Shown piece by piece: positions 1 through 9,137 of a stretch of DNA of 64,000 nt (positions are counted from its first letter, which is position 1; each line of letters starts with the position of its first letter). Below the pieces are notes generated by a model, which had not been told where the DNA came from, searched no databases, and saw nothing but the letters and a program-made list of their open reading frames with translations. A program made the position numbers and the translations under genes. Origin of the DNA: Altererythrobacter sp. H2 (lineage in GTDB: Bacteria > Pseudomonadota > Alphaproteobacteria > Sphingomonadales > Sphingomonadaceae); the NCBI RefSeq assembly GCF_035319885.1, contig NZ_CP141285.1, forward strand, positions 1,674,001-1,738,000. The letters run 5' to 3'.

Positions 1-343
1 GCATCTGCAAGGCCTGATCGGACAGGGCTGCACCGAGATTGAACACCAGGCCGCCTGCCGCATTGCGATCATCATCGGTTTCGATGGCGGCCAGCACCGT
101 CGGCACCTGGGCCTTGGCACCCTGGTTGTCGCCAGACTTGGTCAAAGCCTCCGCCGCAGTATAAGCGGCAATGAAGCCCTTGGAATAGTTGGGCTTGCCC
201 GAGGTATCTTCCTTCTTCTTCTTTTGCGCGGCAGCCGGCGCCTCAAGCGCGACCATGCCGAGCGCGCTGCCGCACATCAGGGCAAGGGCGAGCGCCGCAC
301 TGGCTCCCGGACGGCGGCTGGTGTTGCGGGTAAATGCGAACAT
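1..343 (-). CDS. Secreted protein of unknown function, C-terminus cut by window edge
   Basis: The ATG at 341-343 (minus strand) is preceded by a clear ribosome site (TTGGGAGA about 7 nt upstream), and the frame stays open for 114 codons to the window edge. Residues 1-40 look like a signal peptide: arginines near the start, an Ala/Leu-rich core around 16-32, and an APAAAQ stretch at a likely signal-peptidase site. A basic KKKK cluster follows, then an Ala-rich helical region (FIAAYTAAEAL, VPTVLAAIE) that could be helical repeats of TPR type. I do not recognise the family. Divergent from gyrA. Confidence 0.7.
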   Translation of the reverse strand, partial: MFAFTRNTSRRPGASAALALALMCGSALGMVALEAPAAAQKKKKEDTSGKPNYSKGFIAAYTAAEALTKSGDNQGAKAQVPTVLAAIETDDDRNAAGGLVFNLGAALSDQALQM

Positions 344-640
344 CTGGGTGTCTCCCAAGGGTAGTTAAAAGGTGTGTCTGGCAGGGTCGTAGCCTGGCGA
401 CTTGCTAGTGCCGCGTCAGCCCCCGCATTGCAACGGCCTATCGCCGCCCCGGGCTGAACGCGCTTTGAATGGCCTGTGCAGGTGCGGTTCGGACCGGGCG
501 CTTCGGCAACCCCAGCGAGGTGTGGAAAAATTCGCCGCGTGCCAGCGATTTGGCAAGACGAAGGTGGCGATTTGCGCCCCCTTCACCTAGGGTGGATTTT
601 CGCAGGAAAACCTGTCCGCAATGACGGAAATGGAACTATC

Positions 641-3427
641 TTGACCGACGCCACCGATACCCTTTCCCCGCCATCCGCGCCTGACGAATTCGAACGGATC
701 GATATCGTCGACGAGATGAAGACCAGCTACCTCGATTACGCGATGAGCGTGATCGTGAGCCGCGCCCTGCCCGACGTGCGCGATGGTCTGAAACCGGTGC
801 ATCGGCGCATCCTGTTCGCCAGCCAGGAAGGCGGCTTTGTCGCCGGGCGGCCCTATCGCAAGAGCGCCAAGATCGTTGGTGACGTGATGGGTAACTACCA
901 CCCGCACGGCGATTCCGCGATCTACGAAGCCTTGGCGCGGATGACGCAGGACTGGTCGATGCGGGTGCCGCTGGTCGATGGTCAGGGCAACTTCGGCTCG
1001 ATGGACCCCGATCCGCCGGCCTCGATGCGTTACACCGAAGCGCGCCTCGCCCGCGTCGCCAACAGCCTGCTCGACGATCTTGACAAGGACACCGTCGATT
1101 TCGCTGAAAACTATGATGGTTCCCGGCAGGAGCCGACCGTTCTGCCGGCCCGCTTCCCCAACCTGCTGGTCAATGGCGCAGGCGGGATCGCGGTCGGCAT
1201 GGCGACCAATATCCCGCCGCACAACCTGGGCGAAGTGATCGACGGCTGCCTCGCCTATATGGAGAACCCGTTCATCACCAGCGAGGAGCTGTTCCAGATC
1301 ATTCCCGGCCCGGACTTTCCCACGGCCCCGCTGATCCTGGGTCAGTCTGGCGCCCGCTCTGCCTATACCACCGGTCGCGGCTCGATCATCATGCGGGCGC
1401 GCCACATGATCGAGAAATCGCGCGGTGACCGCGAAAGCATCGTGCTGACTTCGATGCCTTACCAGGTCGGCAAGTCCGGCCTGGTCGAGAAGATCGCGGA
1501 AGCAGCCAAGGACAAGCGGATCGAAGGCGTTTCCGACATCCGCGACGAATCCAGCCGCGAAGGCGTGCGGGTGGTGGTGGACCTGAAACGCGACGCGACG
1601 GCAGAAGTCGTGCTCAACCAGATCTGGCGCTTTACCCCTGCCCAGTCGAGCTTCCCGGCCAACATGCTGGCGATCCGGGGCGGTCGCCCCGAAACGCTGA
1701 CCCTGCGCGACATCATTCAGGCGTTCATCACCTTCCGCGAGGAAGTGATCACCCGCCGTACCAAGTTCGAGCTGAACAAGGCGCGCGAGCGGGCGCATAT
1801 CTTGCTGGGCCTGGTCGTGGCAGTGTCCAACCTTGACGAGATCGTCGCGATCATCCGCGGGTCGTCCAACCCGGCCGAGGCGAGGGGCAAGCTGCTGGTG
1901 CGCGAATGGCCTATCGGCAACATCGCCCAGTACATCCGCCTGGTCGAGGCGATCGAGCCCGATGCCGAACAATCCGGCGGTACCTACCGTTTGAGCGAGC
2001 GGCAGGTGAAGGCCATCCTCGAACTGCGCCTCCATCGGCTGACCGCGCTGGGACGCGATGAAATCGGCGACGAGCTGAAAGTGCTGGCCGACGCAATTGC
2101 GGAATATCTCGCCATCCTGGGTGACCGGGTCAAACTCTACGCGGTTATGCGAGAGGAGCTGATGGAAATCCGCGAGCTCTACGCTACGCCGCGCGTCAGC
2201 GAGATCGCCCCGGCGTGGGACGGGCTGGAAGACGAGGACCTGATCGAGCGGGACGAGATGGTCGTGACCGTCACCCATGACGGCTACATCAAGCGCACGC
2301 CGCTTTCGACCTTCCGTGCCCAGCATCGCGGCGGCAAGGGGCGCAGCGGAATGGCCACCAAGGACGAGGATGCGGTGCGCGAGATGTTCGTCACCAGCAC
2401 CCACAATCCGGTGCTGTTCTTCTCCACCCACGGCAAGGTCTATCGCCTGAAAGTGTGGAAGCTGCCCGAAGGCGGGCCAACCACGCGGGGGCGCCCGATC
2501 GTCAATCTTCTGCCTGCGCTGGACACCGGGGAGACCATCCGCACTGTCCTGCCGCTGCCGGAAGACGAAAGCACCTGGGGTGCGCTGTCGGTCGTGTTCG
2601 CCACGGCTAAGGGCAATGTCCGGCGCAACAGCATGGATGCCTTTGCCAACATCCCGTCGAACGGTAAGTACGCGATGCGTTTCGACGATGACAGCGACGA
2701 TCGCCTGATCGGCGTTGCCCTGCTCGATGCCTCGGACGACGTGCTGCTCGCCACCCGCGCGGGCAAGGCGATCCGGTTCGCCGGGGACGAAGTCCGGGAA
2801 TTCACCTCGCGCACTTCGACCGGCGTGCGCGGAATGCTGCTGAAGGGTGATGACGAGGTCGTCTCCCTGTCGATCCTGCACAAGGTCGGCGCCGACAGCG
2901 AAGAGCGCGAGCAATACCTGCGCTTCGCCCCTTGGAAGGGCGACAAAGAAGGCGAGCCCGAGCTTGCGCCGGAACGCTACGAAGAACTGGCGGCGCGGGA
3001 ACAGTTCATCCTGACCGTCTGCGCCAATGGTTACGGCAAGCTTTCGTCCGCTTATGAATACCGCCGCACCGGGCGTGGCGGGCAAGGCATTACCAACATC
3101 GACAACATTGCCCGCAACGGGCCGGTTGTCGCCAGCTTCCCGGCGACCCCGTCGGATCAGTTGCTGCTGGTGACCGACCAGGCCAAGCTGATCCGGATCG
3201 GGTTGCACACCTTGCGGGTAATCGGGCGCGGCTCGGCCGGTGTTCGCCTGTTCGATGTGTCCGACGGCGAAAACGTGGTCAGCGCGGTTCGGATCGACGA
3301 GCAGGAAGAACCGGAAAATCCGGCTGAGGAAGCCATCGTCGAGGAAATGGCCGGACGCACGACCGACGCCATCGTGCCGGAGGCTTCAGCATCTGGCGAT
3401 GACGCAGGCGGTACAGACGGCGAATAA
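641..3427 (+). CDS. gyrA: DNA gyrase subunit A
   Basis: Breakage-reunion subunit of the GyrA2B2 topoisomerase that introduces negative supercoils. The TTG at 641 is the best start: it gives the usual short N-terminus before [19 protein letters not shown], and no ATG lies in frame nearby. This yields 928 aa, a usual GyrA length. Visible are [18 protein letters not shown], the quinolone region [12 protein letters not shown] (Ser92, Glu96), the catalytic Tyr131 in SMRYTEARL, and a GyrA box QHRGGKG near residue 561 that opens the C-terminal DNA-wrapping pinwheel. The GyrA box and length argue against ParC. The C-terminal tail is acidic. Convergent with the lysoplasmalogenase gene; no clear promoter seen upstream. 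Confidence 0.95.
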   Translation: MTDATDTLSPPSAPDEFERIDIVDEMKTSYLDYAMSVIVSRALPDVRDGLKPVHRRILFASQEGGFVAGRPYRKSAKIVGDVMGNYHPHGDSAIYEALARMTQDWSMRVPLVDGQGNFGSMDPDPPASMRYTEARLARVANSLLDDLDKDTVDFAENYDGSRQEPTVLPARFPNLLVNGAGGIAVGMATNIPPHNLGEVIDGCLAYMENPFITSEELFQIIPGPDFPTAPLILGQSGARSAYTTGRGSIIMRARHMIEKSRGDRESIVLTSMPYQVGKSGLVEKIAEAAKDKRIEGVSDIRDESSREGVRVVVDLKRDATAEVVLNQIWRFTPAQSSFPANMLAIRGGRPETLTLRDIIQAFITFREEVITRRTKFELNKARERAHILLGLVVAVSNLDEIVAIIRGSSNPAEARGKLLVREWPIGNIAQYIRLVEAIEPDAEQSGGTYRLSERQVKAILELRLHRLTALGRDEIGDELKVLADAIAEYLAILGDRVKLYAVMREELMEIRELYATPRVSEIAPAWDGLEDEDLIERDEMVVTVTHDGYIKRTPLSTFRAQHRGGKGRSGMATKDEDAVREMFVTSTHNPVLFFSTHGKVYRLKVWKLPEGGPTTRGRPIVNLLPALDTGETIRTVLPLPEDESTWGALSVVFATAKGNVRRNSMDAFANIPSNGKYAMRFDDDSDDRLIGVALLDASDDVLLATRAGKAIRFAGDEVREFTSRTSTGVRGMLLKGDDEVVSLSILHKVGADSEEREQYLRFAPWKGDKEGEPELAPERYEELAAREQFILTVCANGYGKLSSAYEYRRTGRGGQGITNIDNIARNGPVVASFPATPSDQLLLVTDQAKLIRIGLHTLRVIGRGSAGVRLFDVSDGENVVSAVRIDEQEEPENPAEEAIVEEMAGRTTDAIVPEASASGDDAGGTDGE

Positions 3428-3447
3428 GCGCTGGAATGCAGTGGATT

Positions 3448-4101
3448 TCAGGCGGCGCGCGGGGTGTGCCGCCTGAGGGCCTGCACCACTCCGGTCGCAA
3501 TCAGGAACTGCCCGGAATAATACAGCGGCCAGATCAGCCAGTCGGCGAGCAGGTTCTCCCCGATGGGCCCCATCCGGGTGAAGATCAGCCAGTCGGAAAC
3601 CACGAACAGCACAGCGCCCGTTCCCACCCGGTAGCGGCCGAACCGGCTGCTCCATGCAGCCGCCGCCATGGCCCCCAGTGCCACGGAATAGAGCGCAACT
3701 GCGGCATCACGGCTGAGCAACCAGGCGATCAATGGCGTAGCCACCAGCAAGGCGACAGCCGCCAGACGCTGGCTGGCCGTCGTCTGGGCCCGCCGATTGC
3801 GCAGGTACAGGCCGATTGCGACCAGATGCCCCAGGAAGAATGCGCTGCCACCCGCAATAAAGCTGACCTCGATCGCAGCGTCACCCACGGCGCCCAGTGC
3901 CATCACGATAGCAATCAACCGGCCATCGTGACCCGGAGCCCGGCGCAGGGCATAAGCCGCGAGGAAAGCCACCCCGAGCGCCTTCAGCACCATCAGCTGT
4001 ATGCCGCCCAGTGGAGCGTCCGAGAGGGCGTAATAGGCTACCGCAGCGACAATGCTCGCGAGCAGCCAAGGACGGTGTTCGATCAGTGCTGCGCGCGACA
4101 T
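3448..4101 (-). CDS. YhhN/TMEM86-family membrane protein (lysoplasmalogenase-like)
   Basis: A 217-residue protein that is almost entirely hydrophobic, with about seven to eight predicted membrane helices. The pattern, with polar residues in VGDAAIEVSF, FFLGHLVAIGLYLR and VVSDWLIF, matches the YhhN family, whose eukaryotic relative TMEM86B hydrolyses the vinyl-ether bond of lysoplasmalogens. The start at 4101 was chosen because GGGAGGAGGGAAA lies directly before the ATG. A longer upstream frame would overlap divergent trmFO and lacks a ribosome site. The substrate in this organism is unknown. Confidence 0.8.
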   Translation of the reverse strand: MSRAALIEHRPWLLASIVAAVAYYALSDAPLGGIQLMVLKALGVAFLAAYALRRAPGHDGRLIAIVMALGAVGDAAIEVSFIAGGSAFFLGHLVAIGLYLRNRRAQTTASQRLAAVALLVATPLIAWLLSRDAAVALYSVALGAMAAAAWSSRFGRYRVGTGAVLFVVSDWLIFTRMGPIGENLLADWLIWPLYYSGQFLIATGVVQALRRHTPRAA

Positions 4102-4163
4102 TTTCCCTCCTCCCGCGCTCCTAGGGCTTGATGGTGGTGCGACACAAGCGGTAGGTGTCCGGG

Positions 4164-5540
4164 ATGACCCATGACATACACGTGATCGGCGGCGGACTGG
4201 CCGGATCCGAGGCTGCCTGGCAGCTGGCGCGGCGCGGCTTTCGGGTGCGGCTGTCGGAAATGCGCGGCAGCGGTTCGGGCACCCCGGCCCATGAAACCGA
4301 TGGTCTGGCCGAACTGGTCTGTTCCAACAGTTTCCGCTCTGATGACGATACCAAGAATGCGGTCGGGCTGATGCACCATGAGATGCGGCGGCTCGACAGC
4401 CTGGTGATGCAGGCAGGCGAGCGGGCGCGGGTGCCGGCCGGATCGGCCATGGCGGTCGACCGTGAGGCGTTCTCCGCCGAAGTCGAGCGAATGCTTGGCG
4501 CACAGTCCAACATCACTGTTGTGCGAGAGCGGATCGATGCCCTGCCCTCTTCCGGCCCCGCGATCATTGCCACCGGGCCGCTGACGGCCGAAGCGCTGGC
4601 GCAAAGCATCGTTACCGCAACCGGGCAGGACCGGCTGGCCTTCTTCGACGCCATTGCCCCGATCGTCCATCGTGACAGCATCGACATGGATATCTGCTGG
4701 ATGCAGAGCCGCTGGAACAAGGTCGACAGCATCGGCGGCGACGGCAAGGACTATATCAACTGCCCGATGACGAAGGAGCAGTACCTCGCCTTCCATCAGG
4801 GCCTGCTCGACGGCGAGAAGACCGAGTTCAAGGAATGGGAAGCGAGCACGCCCTATTTCGACGGGTGCATGCCGATCGAAGTCATGGCGTCGCGCGGTGT
4901 CGAAACCCTGCGCTACGGCCCGATGAAGCCGGTCGGGCTGGACAATCCGCGCGATCCAACGCCCGAGTTCCCGCAAGGGCGCTGGCCCTATGCCGTGGTC
5001 CAGCTGCGGCAGGACAACAAGCTGGGCACACTGTGGAACATGGTCGGCTTTCAGACCAAGCTGAAACATGCCGAGCAGGTGCGCCTGTTCCGGACCATTC
5101 CCGGCCTGGAGAATGCGGAGTTCGCGCGGTTGGGCGGGCTCCACCGCAACACGTTCCTCAACTCGCCACTGGTGCTTGACCGCCAGCTTCGCCTGAAAGG
5201 GGCGGAGCATATCCGCTTTGCCGGGCAGATTACCGGCTGCGAGGGCTATGTGGAAAGCGCCGCCGTGGGCCTGATGGCAGGGCTGATGGCGGCGGCCGAG
5301 CTGGCCGGCCGGGCATGGACGCCCCCTCCCCGCACCAGCGCATTCGGCGCCCTGCTCGCCCATATAACCGGGGACGCCGAGGCCGAGACATTCCAGCCGA
5401 TGAACGTCAATTTCGGCCTTTTTCCGCCGCTCCACGAAGTGCCGAAGAAATCGCGCAAGGAAGCCTATACCGAGCGGGGCAAAGCCGATTTCGGGGACTG
5501 GCTGGCTGAAACAGATCTGGTCGAGCCGGTGCTGGCTTAG
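4164..5540 (+). CDS. trmFO: Methylenetetrahydrofolate--tRNA-(uracil-5-)-methyltransferase, FAD-dependent
   Basis: Makes 5-methyluridine at position 54 of the tRNA T-loop, using methylenetetrahydrofolate as carbon donor and FADH2 as reductant. The N-terminus is a dinucleotide-binding fold with [14 protein letters not shown], followed by the family signature [11 protein letters not shown] and, near the C-terminus, [20 protein letters not shown]. Total 458 aa, typical for TrmFO. I chose ATG 4164 over the in-frame GTG at 4155 because it gives the usual MTHDI-type N-terminus with GTAGGTG upstream; GTG 4155 would add only three residues. The last 4 nt overlap the convergent EF-hand gene. Confidence 0.93.
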   Translation: MTHDIHVIGGGLAGSEAAWQLARRGFRVRLSEMRGSGSGTPAHETDGLAELVCSNSFRSDDDTKNAVGLMHHEMRRLDSLVMQAGERARVPAGSAMAVDREAFSAEVERMLGAQSNITVVRERIDALPSSGPAIIATGPLTAEALAQSIVTATGQDRLAFFDAIAPIVHRDSIDMDICWMQSRWNKVDSIGGDGKDYINCPMTKEQYLAFHQGLLDGEKTEFKEWEASTPYFDGCMPIEVMASRGVETLRYGPMKPVGLDNPRDPTPEFPQGRWPYAVVQLRQDNKLGTLWNMVGFQTKLKHAEQVRLFRTIPGLENAEFARLGGLHRNTFLNSPLVLDRQLRLKGAEHIRFAGQITGCEGYVESAAVGLMAGLMAAAELAGRAWTPPPRTSAFGALLAHITGDAEAETFQPMNVNFGLFPPLHEVPKKSRKEAYTERGKADFGDWLAETDLVEPVLA

Positions 5541-5995
5541 CAGCGGCAGGCAGGCCGGTTGGGTCGCTTGGGTGCCGTGGTGGCGAATTCTGCTGCCGAG
5601 AGTTCGCCGTTCCCATCCTTGTCCGCCCCTTCAAAACGGTCGACAGTGGTCACCGCCCATTCCTCGAACGTCAGCAGGTTGTTGCCGTCTTTGTCCAGCG
5701 CGCGGAAAGCATCCGTCCGGGTGGACAGCATCTCGTTCCGGCTGATCTTGCGGTCGCGGTTGCGGTCATAACGGAAAAAGCGGCGCTCTTCTCGGGTGAG
5801 CTCCGTCGCTTCGGGTGGAGCAGGCCCTCGCAGCCCGGCAATATCGGCAGCCGGAAGGCTATCAGGTGCCGGTTCTGTGGCGACCGGCTCAGGCGGCGGG
5901 GCGCCTTCCTCGACCTGGGCCCGGCCCTGCCACCAGAACAGGCCCACCCCGGCCAGCACCAGCGCGCCGACTGCCCCCAAGACCACCTGCTTCAT
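5537..5995 (-). CDS. Membrane-anchored EF-hand protein
   Basis: A 152-aa protein with one N-terminal hydrophobic helix (about residues 4-22), so probably a membrane anchor or uncleaved signal, then a Pro/Glu-rich linker and three EF-hand calcium loops: D77-E88, D101-E112 and D125-E136. The last two are canonical (DKDGN pattern, Glu at position 12); the first is arginine-rich and less certain. The C-terminus is rich in Pro and Cys. It starts 32 nt after the squalene-synthase-like gene on the same strand, so the two may be cotranscribed. Likely a periplasmic calcium binder; no specific function can be assigned. Confidence 0.82.
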   Translation of the reverse strand: MKQVVLGAVGALVLAGVGLFWWQGRAQVEEGAPPPEPVATEPAPDSLPAADIAGLRGPAPPEATELTREERRFFRYDRNRDRKISRNEMLSTRTDAFRALDKDGNNLLTFEEWAVTTVDRFEGADKDGNGELSAAEFATTAPKRPNRPACRC

Positions 5996-6027
5996 GCCTG
6001 CGCCCCCTTATCCTCCAGGAGCTTACC

Positions 6028-6696
6028 TCATCTTCCGAACATGCCAACCCGCATTGCAACCAGCGCGTCGATCCGGTCGGAGAGAGGCTCGATCCCGCCT
6101 CCGCCAATCGAACGGCGGCCAAGTGCGGCGAGGACCGCGAGCGGCCGCATGGCGCGCGGCAGTGGTTCCGGCCTTGTCGGGAGTGCTGTGGCCAGCGCCC
6201 CCGCCTGCGCCCGCTCTTGCAGATCGCTCAATCGTGGCAGGGTGTCGCCCAGCACCCAGAAGCGCGCAGCCTGCTCCGCAGCGGCTTTGCCATTACCGTG
6301 TTGGTCTTCAGGGCAAAGCAGGGTGTGCAGGGCGGCATAGGCAGCAGCCCGCTGCGACAGATATTCCCCGAGGACTTCTTGCGTCACAGGCGGCTCGGCC
6401 AGCATCACTTCCCAGGCTGCGGCCATCCCCACCAGCGCATCCTCTATTCCGCGCAATTCCTGGCTGAGGGTGTCGAGCAGCGTGTCGCCGCGAGGCCGCA
6501 TCTCGGGCGGCAGGGCGAGTGTGTCGCGCCACCAGGCCAGCCGGATTTGCGCCAGCATCGGCTCGCGCGCCTGGGTGATGACGCCGGCCAGCCGCACGTC
6601 GAAATGCAGCAGTGCCGACCATGCCCCGCGATCCCCGACCGGGGCATAGCCCAGGGCAATACGCTGGGCCGGCGGCAGGAGGTCGGAATCGGGCAT
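6028..6696 (-). CDS. Squalene/phytoene synthase-family protein, probably not a prenyl synthase
   Basis: A 222-aa, mostly helical protein with the family motif ARxPMLAQIRLAWWRDTL at residues 48-65. Start ATG 6696 has GGGGAGC upstream; an upstream in-frame ATG at 6732 would add 12 residues without a good site. Active phytoene or squalene synthases are about 280-350 aa and carry two Asp-rich DxxxD motifs; neither is evident here. This resembles the small family members related to NDUFAF6, a mitochondrial complex I assembly factor, so an assembly role rather than catalysis is possible. That link is inference from family resemblance. Confidence 0.65.
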   Translation of the reverse strand: MPDSDLLPPAQRIALGYAPVGDRGAWSALLHFDVRLAGVITQAREPMLAQIRLAWWRDTLALPPEMRPRGDTLLDTLSQELRGIEDALVGMAAAWEVMLAEPPVTQEVLGEYLSQRAAAYAALHTLLCPEDQHGNGKAAAEQAARFWVLGDTLPRLSDLQERAQAGALATALPTRPEPLPRAMRPLAVLAALGRRSIGGGGIEPLSDRIDALVAMRVGMFGR

Positions 6697-6768
6697 GGCG
6701 CTCCCCTGCGCCCCGCAGACAAAGCGCGTCAAGACCGGGATTGGCGGCTATCGTGATTTTACCCTTGG

Positions 6769-6776
6769 TTAACCAT
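6769..6776 (+). promoter_or_regulatory. Candidate CtrA half-site before first TadE/TadG operon
   Basis: The octamer TTAACCAT, inside GGTTAACCATGAG, lies 78 nt before the start of the first TadG-like gene. It equals the alphaproteobacterial CtrA half-site. It is a motif match only; no good -35/-10 pair is clear next to it. Confidence 0.35.
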
Positions 6777-6853
6777 GAGACTTGGCAATCCCGTTACCAC
6801 GACCCTCTATGTCGGCATCCGAGACTTACTGTACCCAGAGGAAAACCAACGCC

Positions 6854-8137
6854 ATGGGGGCATTTTCGGACTTCTTCGGCAAGCTGCGCCACAGCCGCAG
6901 CGGCAACGCGACACTGCTGGTGGCCCTTGGGGCGCCGGCACTGATCGGCGCGGGCGGCTTCGCCATCGATACGGCGCAGTGGTACATGTGGAAGCGCGAA
7001 TTGCAGCACTCGGTCGATCAGGCCGCCTATGCCGGGGCATGGGCCCTGGCCCGCGAGGAATCCGAGGATACCTGGTCCACGCGGGCCCTGCAGGAATTCG
7101 ACGCGAACATCTCCAAGACCAGCGATTTCGTCTCGGAACCTTCGGTTTCGGTTCAGGATTATGCGGGCGGTAGCGCCAACAGCGTGGTGGTGAGCGCGAC
7201 GGCTTCCAAACTGCTGCCGTTCAGCAGCTTTCTGACTGGCAGTGCGGCCACGGTACGCGCCACTGCGCAGGCGAGCTTTGCGGAAGGGTTGAACTACAAC
7301 GCCTGTCTCATCTCGCTGACCGACGAAGGAACCGGCACCTCCATCGGCGGGAACGCCACGGTTCGCGCGCAGTGTGGTCTTGCTGCCCTGTCCTGTGACG
7401 AAAACGCGATTGTGATCGATGGCTCGGCCAATGTGTCGACGGATTCGATTGCCGCTTGCGGCACGGTCGACGTGCCGGACGAAAACGAGGACGTTACGGC
7501 TGAGGGCGTACGCGGCCTGGAAGACATCTACGCCGAGCTTGAACCGCCGACGAATGATACGAACCGCACCTACAAATGCACCGGTAAGGGCAAGAATGCC
7601 CAGGCATCACTGCTCCCCGGCACCTATGCGGGCCTGGTGGTCAGCTGCACCACGGTGCTCGCCAGCGGCATTTACGTCATCGACGGTGGCACGCTCGACC
7701 TCGCGGCGAACTACAATGTGACCGGCTCCGGGATCATGTTCGTGCTCAAGAATGGCGCAACGATGCATTTCGGCGGCAACGGCAACAGCAACTCCATCCG
7801 CCTGACGCCGATGTCGGCCTCCGATTTTCTCGGCACGCCTTATGCGGACCAGGCCGACCAGCTGTCGGATATTCTGGTGTTCGAACATCGTGACAACAGC
7901 GTGCCGAACCCGGGGCATACCTTCAACGGCAACTCCGATTCGCTGATCGAGGGGCTGATTTACCTGCCCTCGAGCAACCTGCGCGTGCTCGGCACCGCGG
8001 ATGTGAGCGCGCAGTGCCTGCAGCTTTCGGCCTACACCATTGAAATCCTGGGTAATGCCATGCTGGAGACGCTGTGCCCGACCAATGAAGCAACGTCGGT
8101 CGGCAGTGCCCTGGCCGGGGTCAAGCTGGTCAGATGA
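6854..8137 (+). CDS. TadG-like pilus-assembly protein with long beta-rich C-terminal domain
   Basis: A 427-aa protein. Residues about 15-45 form the TadE/TadG-type N-terminal segment (RSGNATLLVALGAPALIGAGGFAIDTAQWY), a hydrophobic helix that anchors the protein in the inner membrane. After about residue 150 the chain turns into a Gly/Asn/Thr-rich repetitive region (GGNATVRAQCGLAAL, DGGTLDLAANYNVTG, FGGNGNSNSIRL) suggesting a beta-solenoid surface domain. Start ATG 6854 lies just before the conserved segment; an in-frame ATG at 6809 is possible. First gene of a three-gene operon, overlapping the next by ATGA. Confidence 0.75.
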   Translation: MGAFSDFFGKLRHSRSGNATLLVALGAPALIGAGGFAIDTAQWYMWKRELQHSVDQAAYAGAWALAREESEDTWSTRALQEFDANISKTSDFVSEPSVSVQDYAGGSANSVVVSATASKLLPFSSFLTGSAATVRATAQASFAEGLNYNACLISLTDEGTGTSIGGNATVRAQCGLAALSCDENAIVIDGSANVSTDSIAACGTVDVPDENEDVTAEGVRGLEDIYAELEPPTNDTNRTYKCTGKGKNAQASLLPGTYAGLVVSCTTVLASGIYVIDGGTLDLAANYNVTGSGIMFVLKNGATMHFGGNGNSNSIRLTPMSASDFLGTPYADQADQLSDILVFEHRDNSVPNPGHTFNGNSDSLIEGLIYLPSSNLRVLGTADVSAQCLQLSAYTIEILGNAMLETLCPTNEATSVGSALAGVKLVR

Positions 8138-8595
8138 TCGCCATGGCGCATCTCTTTTCGGCCTTCCTGCGCGACCGGCGCGGCTCGATCGCGATCGAGA
8201 CGGCGCTTGTTGCGCCCGTTCTCGCGGTGCTCGCGCTGGGCAGCTTCGAGGTCGGCAGCCTTGTGTCGCGCCAGCATGAACTGCAGACTGCTGCGGCCGA
8301 AGGCGAGGCGATTGCGCTGGCGGCGGCCAGTGGCGCTACCGTCGAGCTGGCGACGATTTCCGACATCCTCGAGACCTCGCTGTCGCTGGACGAGGACCAG
8401 ATCACCCTCACCCGCCAGTTCCGTTGCAACGCGGAAACCACCATGCGGTCGGCACCAAGCCAATGTGACGAGGATGATATCGTTAGTTCCTATGTCCGGA
8501 TCGTGGTGACAGACACCTATGATCCGGTCTGGACGGACTTCGGCGTGGGCGCACCCATCGCCCTCAATGTCGAGCGGACGGTGCAGGTTTCGTGA
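8134..8595 (+). CDS. TadE-family minor pseudopilin
   Basis: A 153-aa protein with a positively charged start and a TadE-type membrane helix (RRGSIAIETALVAPVLAVLALGSFEVG, residues about 15-42), containing the Glu in the IET position typical of TadE-like pseudopilins. The remaining 110 residues form a small extracytoplasmic domain with two cysteines (C96, C110) that could make a disulfide. Translation starts at the ATGA overlap with the preceding TadG-like gene and ends in a GTGA overlap with the next, so the three genes are coupled. Likely a minor component of a Flp/Tad-type fibre or secretion apparatus. Confidence 0.82.
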   Translation: MIAMAHLFSAFLRDRRGSIAIETALVAPVLAVLALGSFEVGSLVSRQHELQTAAAEGEAIALAAASGATVELATISDILETSLSLDEDQITLTRQFRCNAETTMRSAPSQCDEDDIVSSYVRIVVTDTYDPVWTDFGVGAPIALNVERTVQVS

Positions 8596-9041
8596 GACGC
8601 ATCAGATCCCTTCGCCAACTGCTGCGCGCGCGCGGCGGCTCGGTCATCATCGAGTTCGCCCTCTTGGCGCCTGTCATGTTCATGCTGATGTTCGGCGTGT
8701 TCCAGGTCGCAATCTATGTGCAGAACTACAATGCGGTGCGATCTGTGGTGTCCGATACGGCGCGCTTCGTGGCGGTCGAATACCAGAAGGGCAACGACCT
8801 TGCGCCGCTGGAAATCCATGCGGTCATGGTCAGCATCGCCACGGCTGCCCCCTACATGCTCGATTCCGACAGGCTGGAGATCGACATCCAGCCTGTGGTG
8901 ACCAGCCGGGTGGCCGGGGCCAACGAATTCAGCATCGACGTGGACTATACGCTGGAAAGCTTCCTGCCCTTTGCAGACCTGGGCGCAGCTACGTTAACCT
9001 ACGAGCGGCCGGTCTTCGTGGTCGCCCCAACCGCGCCGTAA
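8592..9041 (+). CDS. TadE-family minor pseudopilin
   Basis: A 149-aa TadE-like protein. Residues 14-40 (RGGSVIIEFALLAPVMFMLMFGVFQVA) are the conserved membrane helix with the invariant Glu of the IEF motif, needed in this family for pseudopilin processing or assembly. The periplasmic part lacks cysteines and ends in PVFVVAPTAP. The GTG start overlaps the previous stop (GTGA). It closes the first operon; about 96 nt separate it from the second. Confidence 0.84.
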   Translation: MRRIRSLRQLLRARGGSVIIEFALLAPVMFMLMFGVFQVAIYVQNYNAVRSVVSDTARFVAVEYQKGNDLAPLEIHAVMVSIATAAPYMLDSDRLEIDIQPVVTSRVAGANEFSIDVDYTLESFLPFADLGAATLTYERPVFVVAPTAP

Positions 9042-9074
9042 GCAAGCCTGCCTGGTGCAGATCACGCGGCCGGT

Positions 9075-9093
9075 TTAACCCGCAGTTTACCAT
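9075..9093 (+). promoter_or_regulatory. Candidate CtrA box before second TadE/TadG operon
   Basis: TTAA-N7-TTTACCAT, one mismatch from the CtrA consensus TTAA-N7-TTAACC. It sits 45-63 nt before the GTG start of the VWA-containing TadG gene, in the only gap (9042-9137) of the cluster. Motif match only. Confidence 0.35.
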
Positions 9094-9137
9094 ATCCGTT
9101 TGCGAAACATTGCTTGCACCGGTGCTAGGCATTTTGC

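Noticed and set aside
587-3208. Very long open frame on the strand opposite gyrA
   Set aside because: A GC-rich mirror of gyrA codons; the product has no recognisable domain and is rich in His, Arg and Gln as typical for antisense frames.
641-3427. Possibility that the topoisomerase is ParC
   Set aside because: The GyrA box QHRGGKG, the full-length C-terminal pinwheel and 928-aa size fit GyrA.
4083-5435. Minus-strand open frame across trmFO
   Set aside because: Antisense shadow; trmFO on the plus strand has all its motifs.
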